Numbered from the stretch's first letter, positions 1-7,960 are shown. The stretch: DNA of 46,051 nt from an uncultured Christensenellaceae bacterium (GCA_910588615.1 CAJUOI010000017.1:1-46051); one strand, 5' to 3'. Made by a program: numbers and translations. The notes: generated from the sequence alone by a model not told the origin.

Positions 1-258
1 GGCTGTGATAGGTGGGGAGTTAGCGGTGCCCTGTATCTGCAATCCGCTATAGCAGAACCGAACGCTTTTCTCGGTGCCGATCGTGGAAGGCAGCATAAGG
101 CAAGGGATGTTGATAACAAGGTCTTATGCAACGCACCCCTGCGAACCGTGTCAGGGTAGGGATACAGCAGCACTAAACAGACAGGTGCGTGTGCCATAGG
201 GTAGCTTTGTCGGAGTAACCTACCGTATTTCCGCTTCGGCGGTCGGCAACAAAAAAAG
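1..258 (+). ncRNA. ffs: SRP RNA (long Bacillus-type 6S/scRNA form), 5' end cut by window
   Basis: RNA scaffold of the signal recognition particle, which binds Ffh and targets nascent membrane proteins to SecY. The stretch at 16-60 closely follows the Alu-domain core of Bacillus scRNA (GGGGAG, TAGCGGTGCCCTGTA, GCAATCCGCT). Domain IV lies around 139-175: GTCAGG, a GTA/TAC stem closed by a GGGA (GNRA) tetraloop, then AGCAGC. TAGGT near base 10 can pair with ACCTA near 220, closing the long rod. The opening sequence is probably missing roughly 20 nt, so the gene begins just before the window. The exact 3' end is estimated. Confidence 0.93.
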
Positions 259-282
259 CTTCACAGTTTTTTCGAATACGAA

Positions 283-315
283 CGCCCGCAATCAAACGCT
301 TGCGGGCGGTTTTTC
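283..315 (+). terminator. Rho-independent terminator of the SRP RNA
   Basis: A 9-bp GC-rich stem (CGCCCGCAA at 283-291 with TTGCGGGCG at 300-308) is followed by GTTTTTC. It lies directly downstream of the SRP RNA on the same strand. Confidence 0.88.
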
Positions 316-334
316 ATGAATCCGTATAATCATT

Positions 335-365
335 CCACCGCCCCTCGGACGGTGGTTTTATTTCT
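335..365 (+). terminator. Second, back-up terminator after the SRP RNA
   Basis: CCACCG (335-340) pairs with CGGTGG (350-355) and is followed by TTTTATTTC. It overlaps the last codons of the convergent membrane protein gene and probably keeps SRP transcripts from running into it. Confidence 0.6.
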
Positions 366-1791
366 CCTCGTTTTCGTCGGTTTTCGAACGGTTATCTTCG
401 GCAACCGCGGCTTCCTGCGCAAGCTCGCCTGCACCGCCCGACGCCTTCCGCCGCAAAACGCGCCCCCGTATCGCCAGAAACGAATAATACGCTCCGTTTA
501 ACAGGAAAAACAACGCGACGTAAAAGACGTACAACAGCATGATATACAGCATATTCACCTCGTACCGCCACACCGTTACGCCCCACACGGGCAATTCCAC
601 GGGAAAAGGATTGATTTGCGTAAACGCGTAGTTCGGCATTAAATATTCCCCTTCCGTAAGCGTGTAGCCGCCGTAAGAAAATCCCATCGAGGCGGAGGTA
701 ACAAGCGCGCTTGCCAACGTTGCAACGACGATGACCCCGAAGTAATACGCAAGCGGAATCATGCAGTGCTTCATTTTGAAACGGTAATGTCCAAGCGCGG
801 AGGGCAGCACCGAAAGCGCAAACAGCAAACAGTGCGTTAAACAAAAATATAAAATGGAGTAGCTGCAAAAGATGCCGTAATTGCTCATATCGTCGCGCCC
901 GAAATACACGAACACACTCAATGCTCCCGCCGCATGAACGAAAAATGCCATTGCATACAGAATCCGTTTTTTCAAAAACACCGAAAGCGCGGCAACGTAC
1001 ACCCCGATATTGCAGATAAACAGCGGCACCACCGCAAACAGCGTATGATAAACGTTATAGCCGTCGCCGATCAACATAGAATCCTTACTGTGATACTGAA
1101 TCAATAGCACGATTGCCGCTGCCGCAAGGTACTCCTCCTGCGCCTTTCGGCTTTTTCGCTTTAAAAAATAGTACGCGCCCACGGTAAAGCAGATCAAAAC
1201 CGCCAGCATCAGAAAATGCCAGACGGTAAAATTTTTAAAACGAAGAAAACTCGTTTCCGGAATCGTAGCAATCTCGAAGAAATTTTCGAACATATTCAGC
1301 GGCATACAGCCAACGAGCGCCGCGGGCAGATAAACGAAGCTCTTTGCCCGAACGCCCCATCCGTCGCGCGCAACGAGTAATGCGCACACTGCCAGAAAGA
1401 GCACATTCGACGCATAAAACAGCGCGATGTTCGCACTCTTCGGCATAAACTCGTTAAACTGCGCGTATACGAGCTCGGCAGGCGTGCTGTCCGCAGTAAC
1501 GGCGGTTACGTCGAAAAACTCCCCGAACATAAAGCAGGAGATCACCGCGAATAACGGTAAAACGCATTTCGCAATATCCGCACAGCATCTCTTTCCGTAG
1601 AAAACGGCAAGCGGCAACAGAAGCAGCCCTGCCTTTTTCACCCATTGACTGAGGATGAAAAAGAAATCGAACTGCCCGAAGCGATTAAATATGTAATAAT
1701 CGGAAACCGTGAAGGTGAGAATCAGGGAAACGGCAAGCAGCAGCCCCGTACCCGCCTTTAACGCGATTTCAATCGCTCTGCGTTTTATCAT
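358..1791 (-). CDS. Hypothetical multi-pass membrane protein
   Basis: Unrecognised integral membrane protein of 477 aa. It shows about twelve strongly hydrophobic segments, short charged loops, and a polar Lys/Glu/Asn-rich cytoplasmic tail of about 40 residues. No catalytic motif or known family signature is visible. The reading frame extends to a TTG at 1827, but that TTG is the -35 box of a near-consensus promoter. The ATG at 1791, opening MIKRRAIEIALK, lies 6 nt after the -10 box and is preferred, although no correctly spaced Shine-Dalgarno sequence precedes it. The gene is convergent with the SRP RNA and downstream of the M18 aminopeptidase, which has its own terminator, so it is probably monocistronic. 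Function unknown. Confidence 0.8.
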   Translation of the reverse strand: MIKRRAIEIALKAGTGLLLAVSLILTFTVSDYYIFNRFGQFDFFFILSQWVKKAGLLLLPLAVFYGKRCCADIAKCVLPLFAVISCFMFGEFFDVTAVTADSTPAELVYAQFNEFMPKSANIALFYASNVLFLAVCALLVARDGWGVRAKSFVYLPAALVGCMPLNMFENFFEIATIPETSFLRFKNFTVWHFLMLAVLICFTVGAYYFLKRKSRKAQEEYLAAAAIVLLIQYHSKDSMLIGDGYNVYHTLFAVVPLFICNIGVYVAALSVFLKKRILYAMAFFVHAAGALSVFVYFGRDDMSNYGIFCSYSILYFCLTHCLLFALSVLPSALGHYRFKMKHCMIPLAYYFGVIVVATLASALVTSASMGFSYGGYTLTEGEYLMPNYAFTQINPFPVELPVWGVTVWRYEVNMLYIMLLYVFYVALFFLLNGAYYSFLAIRGRVLRRKASGGAGELAQEAAVAEDNRSKTDENEEK

Positions 1792-1797
1792 ATTGCC

Positions 1798-1827
1798 ATT
1801 ATAGCACGCTCTGCTCCTCCGCGTCAA
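1798..1827 (-). promoter_or_regulatory. SigA-type promoter of the membrane protein gene
   Basis: TTGACG (1822-1827), an 18-bp spacer, then a perfect TATAAT (1798-1803). The start codon at 1791 falls where transcription would begin, so the mRNA may be leaderless. Confidence 0.75.
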
Positions 1828-1840
1828 ACCATCGTACGAG

Positions 1841-1877
1841 GAAAAAAATTCCCGTCGTACGCGAGCGCGCGACGGGA
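1841..1877 (-). terminator. Terminator of the M18 aminopeptidase gene
   Basis: Read on the minus strand, TCCCGTCG (1870-1877) pairs with CGACGGGA (1850-1857) and is followed by a seven-T run (1842-1848). It lies just after the stop codon at 1883. Confidence 0.88.
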
Positions 1878-1882
1878 AAATC

Positions 1883-3280
1883 TTACTTCATGAACGCCAA
1901 GAACGCCTTGTAGTTGCTGTAAACGTCAGCTTTGGAAACGAGCTCCCAAGGAGCGTGCATAGAGATAACGGGCACGCCCAAGTCCACGGTGTCGATATTC
2001 AGACCGGCAACGAACTTCGCAACCGTTCCGCCGCCGCCCGCATCCACCTTACCGAGCTCCGCCGTCTGCCAAACCACGCCGTCCTCGTCGAACATCTTTC
2101 TCACTTCGCCCACAAACTCGGCGGAAGCATCGTTGCTGCCGCTCTTGCCGCGCGCACCCGTGAACTTGCTCATGCACGTTCCGCAGGAGAGAAGCGCAGA
2201 ATTCAGCTTCTCGTACACGCCCGCAAAATTGGGGTCGTATGCAGCGGTTACGTCGGACGAAAGACATTTGCTCGCAAAACGCACTTTGCGGAAATTCGCA
2301 CCGAGCGCAACGGAAATCTCTTCCATTAAATCCTCGTATACTTTGCACTGAATGCCCGTGGTGCCCTCGCTGCCGATTTCCTCTTTGTCTACGAGCATTG
2401 CGAGCACGGTGTGTGCGCTGTCGTTGTCGAGCACGGCGCGCAGCGCGGGATACGCGCAAACTCTGTCGTCGTGTCCGTACGCGCCGATGAGCGCACGGTC
2501 AAAGCCGACGTCGCGCGCACCGTACGCGGGCACTGCGGAGAGCTCCGCCGAAAGAAAGTCCTCTTCGCACATGCCGTACTTCTCGTTAAGAATACTTAAA
2601 ACGTTCAGTTTGATTTTATCGGAAACGTCCTCGTCCGCATAGGGAAGCCCGCCGACGACCACGTTGAGCTGCTCGCCCTCGATAATCTTGCCCGCCCCCT
2701 TCGCCATCTGATCCGCGCCGAGATGAGGAAGCAGATCGTCGATGTAGAACACGGGGTCGCCCGCTGCCTCGCCGACGCTGATTTCGATTTTCTTACCGTT
2801 TTTCAGAACCACGGCGCCGTGCAGCGCAAGCGGAATCGCCGTCCACTGATACTTTTTGATGCCGCCGTAATAGTGCGTTTTCAGGTAGCACATACCCGAA
2901 TCCTCGTACAGCGGAACCTGCTTGATATCTACGCGGGGCGCGTCGATATGCGATGCGATAATACGCAGCCCGTCTTCTTCGATATTCTTCGTTCCCACGC
3001 GGAACACGACCACGCTCTTGTCGCGGTTGATAAAATACTTTTTGTCGCCCGCCTTTAACTTATCGCCGAACTTAAATTCGGTAAAGCCCTTTTTCTTGGC
3101 TTCCGCCACGGAAACCGCGCACGCCTCGCGCTCCGTCTTTGCCGCGTCGAGATATGCCATATACCCCTTGGCGAAATCAAAAATTTCTTTGCGCTCCGCC
3201 TCGGAAGCGACTTCGTAGTAGTTCTTTTTCTTGTAGGAAAGGGATTCCTGTAATTTCTGACCCTTGCTTTTCTCTGCCAT
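1883..3280 (-). CDS. M18 family zinc aminopeptidase
   Basis: Cytoplasmic dodecameric-type metallo-aminopeptidase that removes N-terminal (typically acidic) residues from peptides. At 465 aa it has the normal family length. M18 motifs are visible in order: ASHIDAPR (first zinc His) near residue 110, FYIDDLLPHLG in the middle, DKEEIGSEGTTG (catalytic Glu pair), SSDVTAAYDPNF, and the C-terminal ISMHAPWELVSKADV with a zinc-ligand His. The start is set by AAGGAG seven bases before the ATG at 3280. The gene is transcribed alone between its own terminator and the 3' end of the ribosomal cluster. Acidic-residue specificity is inferred from the family. Confidence 0.93.
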   Translation of the reverse strand: MAEKSKGQKLQESLSYKKKNYYEVASEAERKEIFDFAKGYMAYLDAAKTEREACAVSVAEAKKKGFTEFKFGDKLKAGDKKYFINRDKSVVVFRVGTKNIEEDGLRIIASHIDAPRVDIKQVPLYEDSGMCYLKTHYYGGIKKYQWTAIPLALHGAVVLKNGKKIEISVGEAAGDPVFYIDDLLPHLGADQMAKGAGKIIEGEQLNVVVGGLPYADEDVSDKIKLNVLSILNEKYGMCEEDFLSAELSAVPAYGARDVGFDRALIGAYGHDDRVCAYPALRAVLDNDSAHTVLAMLVDKEEIGSEGTTGIQCKVYEDLMEEISVALGANFRKVRFASKCLSSDVTAAYDPNFAGVYEKLNSALLSCGTCMSKFTGARGKSGSNDASAEFVGEVRKMFDEDGVVWQTAELGKVDAGGGGTVAKFVAGLNIDTVDLGVPVISMHAPWELVSKADVYSNYKAFLAFMK

Positions 3281-3518
3281 AACGCTACTCCTTGGTTTTT
3301 TTATTATTATATCACCGAATCAGGGAAAATGCAAATAGTTTTACGACCCATTTCCGGTGTGTGTATGCAATGATTAACACACGGAGACAATTTAACACAG
3401 CTGTCATCTGATACGGTGTAATATAAAAACAGAGGGACCGATGGACGATCCATTGTAATTTGACTTGATCGACGAGGAAGAAACGGGCTAACTGTCTTTT
3501 GCATTCCGCCGCATATCA

Positions 3519-3557
3519 ACAAAACCGCATACGAACGGAAAAATCCCATCGTATGCG
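3519..3557 (-). terminator. Long inverted repeat, probable second terminator after rplQ
   Basis: A 10-bp perfect stem (CCGCATACGA with TCGTATGCGG, 3524-3557) has a 14-nt loop and is followed on the minus strand by TTTTGTTG. It lies about 35 bp beyond the first rplQ terminator. Confidence 0.6.
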
Positions 3558-3588
3558 GCTTAACGCATATTCGCCGACGTACAGAACA

Positions 3589-3616
3589 ACAAAAAAGCGC
3601 CCGATGAGAGCGCTTT
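3589..3616 (-). terminator. Terminator of the alpha (rpsM-rplQ) operon
   Basis: On the minus strand, AAAGCGC and GCGCTTT flank a short loop and run into TTTTTTG. It follows the rplQ stop codon by about a dozen bases. Confidence 0.85.
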
Positions 3617-3627
3617 ATTCGTTATTC

Positions 3628-4134
3628 TTATACAAGCTCGATAATTGCCTGTTCCGCTCCGTCGCCGCGACGCTGACCGAGGAGATAAATCCTCGTATAG
3701 CCTCCGCCCTGACCGACTTCTTCCTTTCTCTGAGCGTACTTAGGTGCGATTTCGTTGAAAATCTTTTCGATCAAGGGGTGCTTGATCTGCGAAGTGCGCT
3801 TTTTATAGTCGCTCTTCTTTTCTGCAAACTCCTTGATTTCCTGCAAATCGTACGTCTTGGCAATGATCGCGCGGCGGGCCGCCAGCTTCTTCGTGCCGTC
3901 CTTATAGCCCTTCGTCTTGATTTCCTTGCCCTTCTTGTCCTTTGCAACGATTTCCACTTCTACCACGTCGTCGTAGGTGTTAACAGCTTTCGTGATAAGC
4001 TTTTCAACGTAGGGGCGAAGTTCTTTCGCACGCGCCGCCGTCGTTTCGATTCTACCGTACCACAGAAGCTGAGACGCCTGATTGCGAAGAATCGCCATTC
4101 TCTGCTCCGTCGTTCTGCCCAATTTACCCGGCAT
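3628..4134 (-). CDS. rplQ: 50S ribosomal protein L17
   Basis: Large-subunit protein at the exit-tunnel side, last gene of the alpha operon. The conserved N terminus KLGRTTEQRMAILRNQASQL and the C-terminal GGYTRIYLLGQRRGDGAEQAI identify it. At 168 aa it is about 50 residues longer than Bacillus L17. The extra material is a Lys-rich segment around residues 60-110 (AKDKKGKEIKTKG and following), inserted before the conserved LFNEIAP-like segment (here IFNEIAP). The start follows rpoA by 3 bp, and its AGGAGG overlaps the rpoA stop, indicating coupled translation. Confidence 0.97.
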   Translation of the reverse strand: MPGKLGRTTEQRMAILRNQASQLLWYGRIETTAARAKELRPYVEKLITKAVNTYDDVVEVEIVAKDKKGKEIKTKGYKDGTKKLAARRAIIAKTYDLQEIKEFAEKKSDYKKRTSQIKHPLIEKIFNEIAPKYAQRKEEVGQGGGYTRIYLLGQRRGDGAEQAIIELV

Positions 4135-4137
4135 GAT

Positions 4138-5091
4138 TTAATCCTCCTTTTTTTCCAGCGAAAGTCCGTATGCTTCGAGTTTTTGCATGACTTCGTCGAG
4201 CGATTTCTTGCCGAGGTTTCTCACCTTCAACATCTCGTCCTCCGTCTTGCGGCACAAGTCTTCCACCGTGTGAATGTTCGCTCTCTTCAAGCAGTTGTAG
4301 GAACGGACGGAGAAGTCCATATCTTCAATCTTCATGGAGAGAATCTGCTGCTGTTTGTCGTCGTCCGTCTTTACAAGAATGTCCATATCTCTGATGGTAT
4401 CCGACAGGTTGACGAACAGGCTGATGTGATCCTGCATGATCTTCGCCGCAAGCGAAACGATTTCCTTGCCCGAGAACGTCCCGTCCGTCCAGACCTCGAT
4501 CGTCAGACGGTCGTAGTCGATATTCTGTCCTACGCGCGCAGGCTCTACATTGTAGTTGACCTTCTGCACGGGCGTATAAATAGAATCGATGGGAATGAAA
4601 TCGATGATCGGTTGCTTGTTCTCTTTGGCGGGCTTGTAGCCTCTGCCGCGACCGATCGTAATTTCGGCGTCGATTTTTCCGCCCGCGTCCACCGTGCAAA
4701 TGTACTGGTCGGAATTGACGATTTCCACTTCGGAATCCTGCGAGATGTCCGCCGCGGTAACCACGCACGGTCCCTCTTTGACGAGACGAAGCGTTTTCGT
4801 GTAGTCCTTATCCGTTACTCTCGTCTTGATGGCGAGCAGCTTGAGATTTAAAATAATTTCGGTAACGTCCTCTTTGACTGCGGGGATTGCGGAAAACTCG
4901 TGTTTTACCGTTCCGTCCGTAAATTTGATTCCCTGTACGGCTGCGCCGGGAAGCGCAGAGAGCAGTATTCTTCTCAGACAGTTGCCGATCGTAAGACCGA
5001 AACCCTTTTCGAGCGGTTCGACGACGATTTTTGCGTAAGATTTTTCCTCGTTTTCAGTAACCTCGATTTTGGGCATATCCATTTCGATCAT
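4138..5091 (-). CDS. rpoA: RNA polymerase alpha subunit
   Basis: Alpha subunit of DNA-dependent RNA polymerase. The N-terminal dimerisation and assembly domain covers about residues 1-230 (GFGLTIGNCLRRILLSALPG). A linker follows, then the C-terminal domain with helix-hairpin-helix motifs (SVRSYNCLKRANIHTVEDL, MLKVRNLGKKSLDEV) that contact UP elements and activators. The length of 317 aa is typical. GGAGG precedes the ATG at 5091. It sits between rpsD and rplQ as in most bacteria. Confidence 0.98.
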   Translation of the reverse strand: MIEMDMPKIEVTENEEKSYAKIVVEPLEKGFGLTIGNCLRRILLSALPGAAVQGIKFTDGTVKHEFSAIPAVKEDVTEIILNLKLLAIKTRVTDKDYTKTLRLVKEGPCVVTAADISQDSEVEIVNSDQYICTVDAGGKIDAEITIGRGRGYKPAKENKQPIIDFIPIDSIYTPVQKVNYNVEPARVGQNIDYDRLTIEVWTDGTFSGKEIVSLAAKIMQDHISLFVNLSDTIRDMDILVKTDDDKQQQILSMKIEDMDFSVRSYNCLKRANIHTVEDLCRKTEDEMLKVRNLGKKSLDEVMQKLEAYGLSLEKKED

Positions 5092-5113
5092 AAACCTACC
5101 TCCTTAAACTTAA

Positions 5114-5737
5114 TTACTTGGAGTACAACTCGACAATCATATGCTCCGCAATCTGGCTGTCGACGTCCTCACGCGTAGGAAGCGCAAGCACCTTGCCTTC
5201 CAGCTTCTCGGGGTCGAATTCAAGCCATTTCGGCATATTCGCTACCTTCATCGTCTTAATCTGTTCGAAAAATTTATTGTTCCTTCTGTTTTCTTTTACC
5301 GCAATCACGTCGCCCACTTTAATGTTATACGAGGGAACGTTCACCGTTCTGCCGTTCACCGTAAAGTGCGCGTGATTTACAAGCTGTCTTGCCTGCGTTC
5401 TCGATACACCGATACCCATACGGAAGATGACGTTATCGAGCCTTCTTTCGAGCAAGGAGAGCATATTTTCGCCCGTGATCCCCTTCATTCGATCCGCTAC
5501 CTCGTAGTAGTGGCGGAACTGCCCTTCCTGCACGCCGTAAATACGCTTGGTCTTCTGCTTTTCACGCAGCTGCTGTCCGTATTCGGAAATCTTCTTTCTG
5601 CCCATACCGTGCTGTCCGGGAGGCGTGGGGCGTTTATTGAAGGGGCACTTTTCCATGTAGCACTTTTCACCCTTCAAAAAGAGCTTCGCACCCTCTCTTC
5701 TGCAAAGTTTGCATTTTGCGTCTCTGTATACTGCCAT
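5114..5737 (-). CDS. rpsD: 30S ribosomal protein S4 (zinc-binding form)
   Basis: Primary 16S rRNA-binding protein that nucleates the 30S body. In alpha operons of other bacteria it is also the feedback repressor. Four cysteines at 9, 12, 26 and 31 form an intact zinc site. The S4 RNA-binding domain spans about residues 97-160 (RLDNVIFRMGIGVSRTQARQLVNHAHFTVNG). Length is 207 aa. AGGAGG precedes the ATG. Its presence in the same transcript as the long leader before rpsM makes it the obvious candidate regulator of that leader (inference). Confidence 0.97.
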   Translation of the reverse strand: MAVYRDAKCKLCRREGAKLFLKGEKCYMEKCPFNKRPTPPGQHGMGRKKISEYGQQLREKQKTKRIYGVQEGQFRHYYEVADRMKGITGENMLSLLERRLDNVIFRMGIGVSRTQARQLVNHAHFTVNGRTVNVPSYNIKVGDVIAVKENRRNNKFFEQIKTMKVANMPKWLEFDPEKLEGKVLALPTREDVDSQIAEHMIVELYSK

Positions 5738-5754
5738 TTTAATTGCCTCCTACC

Positions 5755-6153
5755 TTATACTCTTCTGCGCTTGGGCGGACGGCACCCGTTGTGAGGAACG
5801 GGCGAAACGTCGGAAATCAGCGTAACTTCCAAATCGCAGTTGCCGAGCGCGCGGATCGCGGACTCTCTGCCTGCACCGGGACCTTTTACGTATACCTCAA
5901 CGTAACGAAGACCGTGTTCTTTCGCTGCTTTTGCAGCCGTTTCGGCAGCCATCTGCGCCGCGAACGGCGTACCCTTACGCGAACCCTTGAAGTTGAGCGA
6001 ACCCGCGCTCGACCAAGAGATGACATTGCCGCTCATGTCCGTAATCGTTACAAGCGTATTGTTGAACGTGGACTGGATATGAACTTGTCCTCTGTCCACC
6101 TTCTTCAGCTCTCTGCGTTTTCCTCTGGAAACTGTCTTTTTCTTCTCAGCCAT
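5755..6153 (-). CDS. rpsK: 30S ribosomal protein S11
   Basis: Platform protein that contacts mRNA and S7/S18/S21 in the 30S subunit. Diagnostic segments: GQVHIQSTFNNTLVTITD, SAGSLNFKGSRKGTPFAAQ, VYVKGPGAGRESAIRAL, and the C-terminal PVPHNGCRPPKRRRV. Length is 132 aa. AAGGAG precedes the ATG. It lies 14 bp after rpsM in the alpha operon. Confidence 0.98.
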   Translation of the reverse strand: MAEKKKTVSRGKRRELKKVDRGQVHIQSTFNNTLVTITDMSGNVISWSSAGSLNFKGSRKGTPFAAQMAAETAAKAAKEHGLRYVEVYVKGPGAGRESAIRALGNCDLEVTLISDVSPVPHNGCRPPKRRRV

Positions 6154-6167
6154 AATTCAAACGCTCC

Positions 6168-6536
6168 TTACTTCTTCTTATTCGCCACGGTACGGCGAGG
6201 TCCTTTCCGCGTTCTTGCGTTGCGCTTCGTGGACTGACCGCGCACGGGAAGTCCCTTTCTGTGGCGCACGCCGCGATAGCATCCGATTTCCATCAAACGC
6301 TTTACGTTGAGGCTGACAGCCCCGCGCAGTTCGCCCTCCACGGTATAGTGGTGGTCGATATATTCTCTTAATTTGGATACGTCGTTTTCGTCGAGATCCT
6401 TGACTCTCACGTTAGGGTCGATGCCCGTCGCTTCGAGAATCTTCTTGGAAGTGGAAAGCCCGATTCCGTAGATATAGGTAAGTCCGATTTCTACTCTCTT
6501 CTCTCTGGGCAAATCCACACCGGCAATACGTGCCAT
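6168..6536 (-). CDS. rpsM: 30S ribosomal protein S13
   Basis: Head protein of the 30S subunit, bridging to the 50S and contacting P-site tRNA. MARIAGVDLPREKR and GIGLSTSKKILEATGI are typical, followed by the basic C-terminal tail with RGLPVRGQSTKRNARTRKG. The frame opens at a TTG two codons earlier, but GGAGG sits 8 nt before the ATG at 6536, giving 122 aa. It is the first gene behind a strong promoter and a leader of about 205 nt, so it begins the alpha transcript. Confidence 0.98.
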   Translation of the reverse strand: MARIAGVDLPREKRVEIGLTYIYGIGLSTSKKILEATGIDPNVRVKDLDENDVSKLREYIDHHYTVEGELRGAVSLNVKRLMEIGCYRGVRHRKGLPVRGQSTKRNARTRKGPRRTVANKKK

Positions 6537-6741
6537 TTGCAAATCCTCCGTTGATTTGTGTTAAAAAATATTTATGGTTTTTATATATCTTCCGAGCTCT
6601 TGCGGAAACAGTGGAAAATATTTCCGTCAAAATTCGGTTTGTTTTCCGTGCTTAAACGCAAAGCAAGCCGATTTTCCGCACCCGTTCGTGCGGAAATTCA
6701 GCTGATTTTGCGTTAAAGTTCGATTTTCCGAGAAAACCGCG
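6537..6741 (-). promoter_or_regulatory. Structured 5' leader of the alpha operon
   Basis: About 205 nt of untranslated leader between the predicted start of transcription and rpsM. It holds a long nested hairpin: TTAACGCAAA near 6707-6716 pairs with TTTGCGTTTAA near 6652-6662. Inside it, TTTCCGCAC pairs with GTGCGGAAA (6674-6696) around a 5-nt loop. A second hairpin, GGAAATATTTTCC, lies near 6613-6625. The motif CGGAAAA(T/C) recurs three times, plus a fourth CGGAAATA. No T-tract is present, so control at translation is more likely than attenuation. Feedback binding by S4 is an inference from E. coli. Confidence 0.6.
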
Positions 6742-6747
6742 ATAACT

Positions 6748-6777
6748 ATTATATCATAATCCGCAAGTTTCTGTCAA
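6748..6777 (-). promoter_or_regulatory. SigA promoter of the alpha operon (rpsM-rpsK-rpsD-rpoA-rplQ)
   Basis: Perfect TTGACA (6772-6777) and TATAAT (6748-6753) separated by 18 bp. It lies inside the ribosomal cluster between rpmJ and rpsM and can drive the last five genes independently. Confidence 0.9.
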
Positions 6778-6806
6778 CCGATTTCAATGCGAATTTATAT
6801 CGTTTT

Positions 6807-6923
6807 TTAGCCCTGTCTCTGTTTGTGGCTCTTGTTTTTGGAACAGATGACCATAACTTTTCCGTTCCGCTTGATTACTTTGCACTTATCGCACATAGGT
6901 TTTACAGAAGGTCTGACTTTCAT
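6807..6923 (-). CDS. rpmJ: 50S ribosomal protein L36
   Basis: Small zinc-binding large-subunit protein of 38 aa, too short for most ORF filters. The translation begins MKVRPSVKPMCDKCKVI and ends HKQRQG, with the zinc ligands CxxC, a third Cys and a His in place (the C+ form). It follows infA by about 50 bp. After it the usual tight packing breaks off and the alpha promoter and leader begin. Confidence 0.97.
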   Translation of the reverse strand: MKVRPSVKPMCDKCKVIKRNGKVMVICSKNKSHKQRQG

Positions 6924-6972
6924 AATAACTCCTTTTTTCCGCCCGCGCACACGGGGCGACTCGTAATCGTAT

Positions 6973-7194
6973 TTAAGATTTGCTGCGCCAGGTGATTCTG
7001 CCCTTCGTTAAATCGTACGGACTCATTTCGAGCTTGACCGAATCCCCTTCGATAATGCGGATATAGTTCATTCTCAGCTTTCCCGAAATGTACGCCGTGA
7101 TAACGTGCCCGTTGGTAAGCCGTACCTTGAACGTCGTGTTGGGAAGTGCTTCGATGACCTTGCCCTCCGCTTCGATAACGTCGTCTTTCGACAT
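6973..7194 (-). CDS. infA: Translation initiation factor IF-1
   Basis: Single OB-fold protein of 73 aa that occupies the A site of the 30S subunit during initiation. The motifs EAEGKVIEALPNTTFKV, NGHVITAYISGKLRMNYIRI and GDSVKLEMSPYDLTKGRITWR are canonical. The start ATG lies at 7194, 21 bp downstream of map. Confidence 0.98.
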   Translation of the reverse strand: MSKDDVIEAEGKVIEALPNTTFKVRLTNGHVITAYISGKLRMNYIRIIEGDSVKLEMSPYDLTKGRITWRSKS

Positions 7195-7215
7195 GATTTC
7201 CTCGCTTTGATTTTT

Positions 7216-7959
7216 TTACAGCGTCAGAATTTCGACGCCGTCCTCGCGGACGACGAGCGTATTCTCGTAGTGTGCCGCGCTCTTTTTATCCAACGTAATT
7301 GCCGTCCATTCGTCGGATAAAACTTTTACCTTCCACGTTCCGAGAGCGATCATCGGTTCGACGCAGATCACGGTGCCCGCTTCAAGTCTTACGCCCGTTC
7401 CCTTTCTTCCGAAATTGGGAACGTTGGGGTCTTCGTGCATCTCCCTGCCGATTCCGTGCCCCGTGTATGCCCGAATAACGGAAAATCCGTTTTCCTCCGC
7501 ATGACGCTGCACCTGATAACCGATATTGTACAGCGGCGTGCCCGCCTTCAACCCTTCGATGCCCTTCCAGAAACATTCCTCGGTAACGCGCACGAGCTTC
7601 CTTTTCTCTTCGGACACTTCGCCGATACAGAACGTTCTGCAACAGTCGCCGTGAAATCCGTTTTTGTACGCCACAATATCCACGCTGACGATATCGCCCT
7701 CGTCGAGAACGCGTTCGTCAGGAATGCCGTGAACGACCACTTCGTTGACGGAAACGCACGCGGATGCGGGGTAACCGCAGTAACCCAGACAACTCGGCTC
7801 CGCGCCGCTCGCCTTAATGAAATCGTATACGAGCGTATCTACGTCCTTCGTCGTCATGCCGGCTCTGATGCGATCGCCGACGAACTTCAAGCAATCGCGG
7901 ACGATCGCGCACGGCTCACGCATGAGCTGAATTTCTTCTTCACTCTTCGTGAGAATCAT
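7216..7959 (-). CDS. map: Methionine aminopeptidase, type I
   Basis: Cytosolic metalloenzyme that removes the initiator methionine from nascent proteins. Metal ligands are in conserved contexts: SVDIVAYKNGFHGDCCRTF (two Asp), GHGIGREMHEDPNV (His), CVEPMIALG (Glu) and the final Glu in HYENTLVV. The longer frame to 7998 overlaps adk by 38 bp. The ATG at 7959 (MILTKSEEEI) starts 2 bp from the adk stop and gives the expected 247 aa. A weak ribosome binding site suggests coupling to adk translation. Confidence 0.97.
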   Translation of the reverse strand: MILTKSEEEIQLMREPCAIVRDCLKFVGDRIRAGMTTKDVDTLVYDFIKASGAEPSCLGYCGYPASACVSVNEVVVHGIPDERVLDEGDIVSVDIVAYKNGFHGDCCRTFCIGEVSEEKRKLVRVTEECFWKGIEGLKAGTPLYNIGYQVQRHAEENGFSVIRAYTGHGIGREMHEDPNVPNFGRKGTGVRLEAGTVICVEPMIALGTWKVKVLSDEWTAITLDKKSAAHYENTLVVREDGVEILTL

Positions 7960-7960
7960 A

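Larger units (their letters stand above)
3281..3627. other. Gene-free stretch between rplQ and the aminopeptidase
   Basis: It contains the two minus-strand terminators listed separately. The remainder, 3300-3515, has no convincing coding frame: the 80-codon minus-strand frame lacks a ribosome binding site and runs through a hairpin. I saw no clear promoter for the downstream aminopeptidase gene. Confidence 0.6.

Noticed and set aside
139..175. Unusual apical loop of the SRP RNA
   Set aside because: The loop differs from GGAA but is still a GNRA tetraloop (GGGA) closed by a normal stem, so it is ordinary variation.
3307..3549. 80-codon minus-strand frame after rplQ
   Set aside because: It lacks a ribosome binding site, starts inside the terminator-like palindrome and shows no protein-like composition or known motif.
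3499..4851. 450-codon plus-strand frame
   Set aside because: It lies antisense across rplQ and rpoA, which are unmistakable; long antisense frames are a composition effect here.
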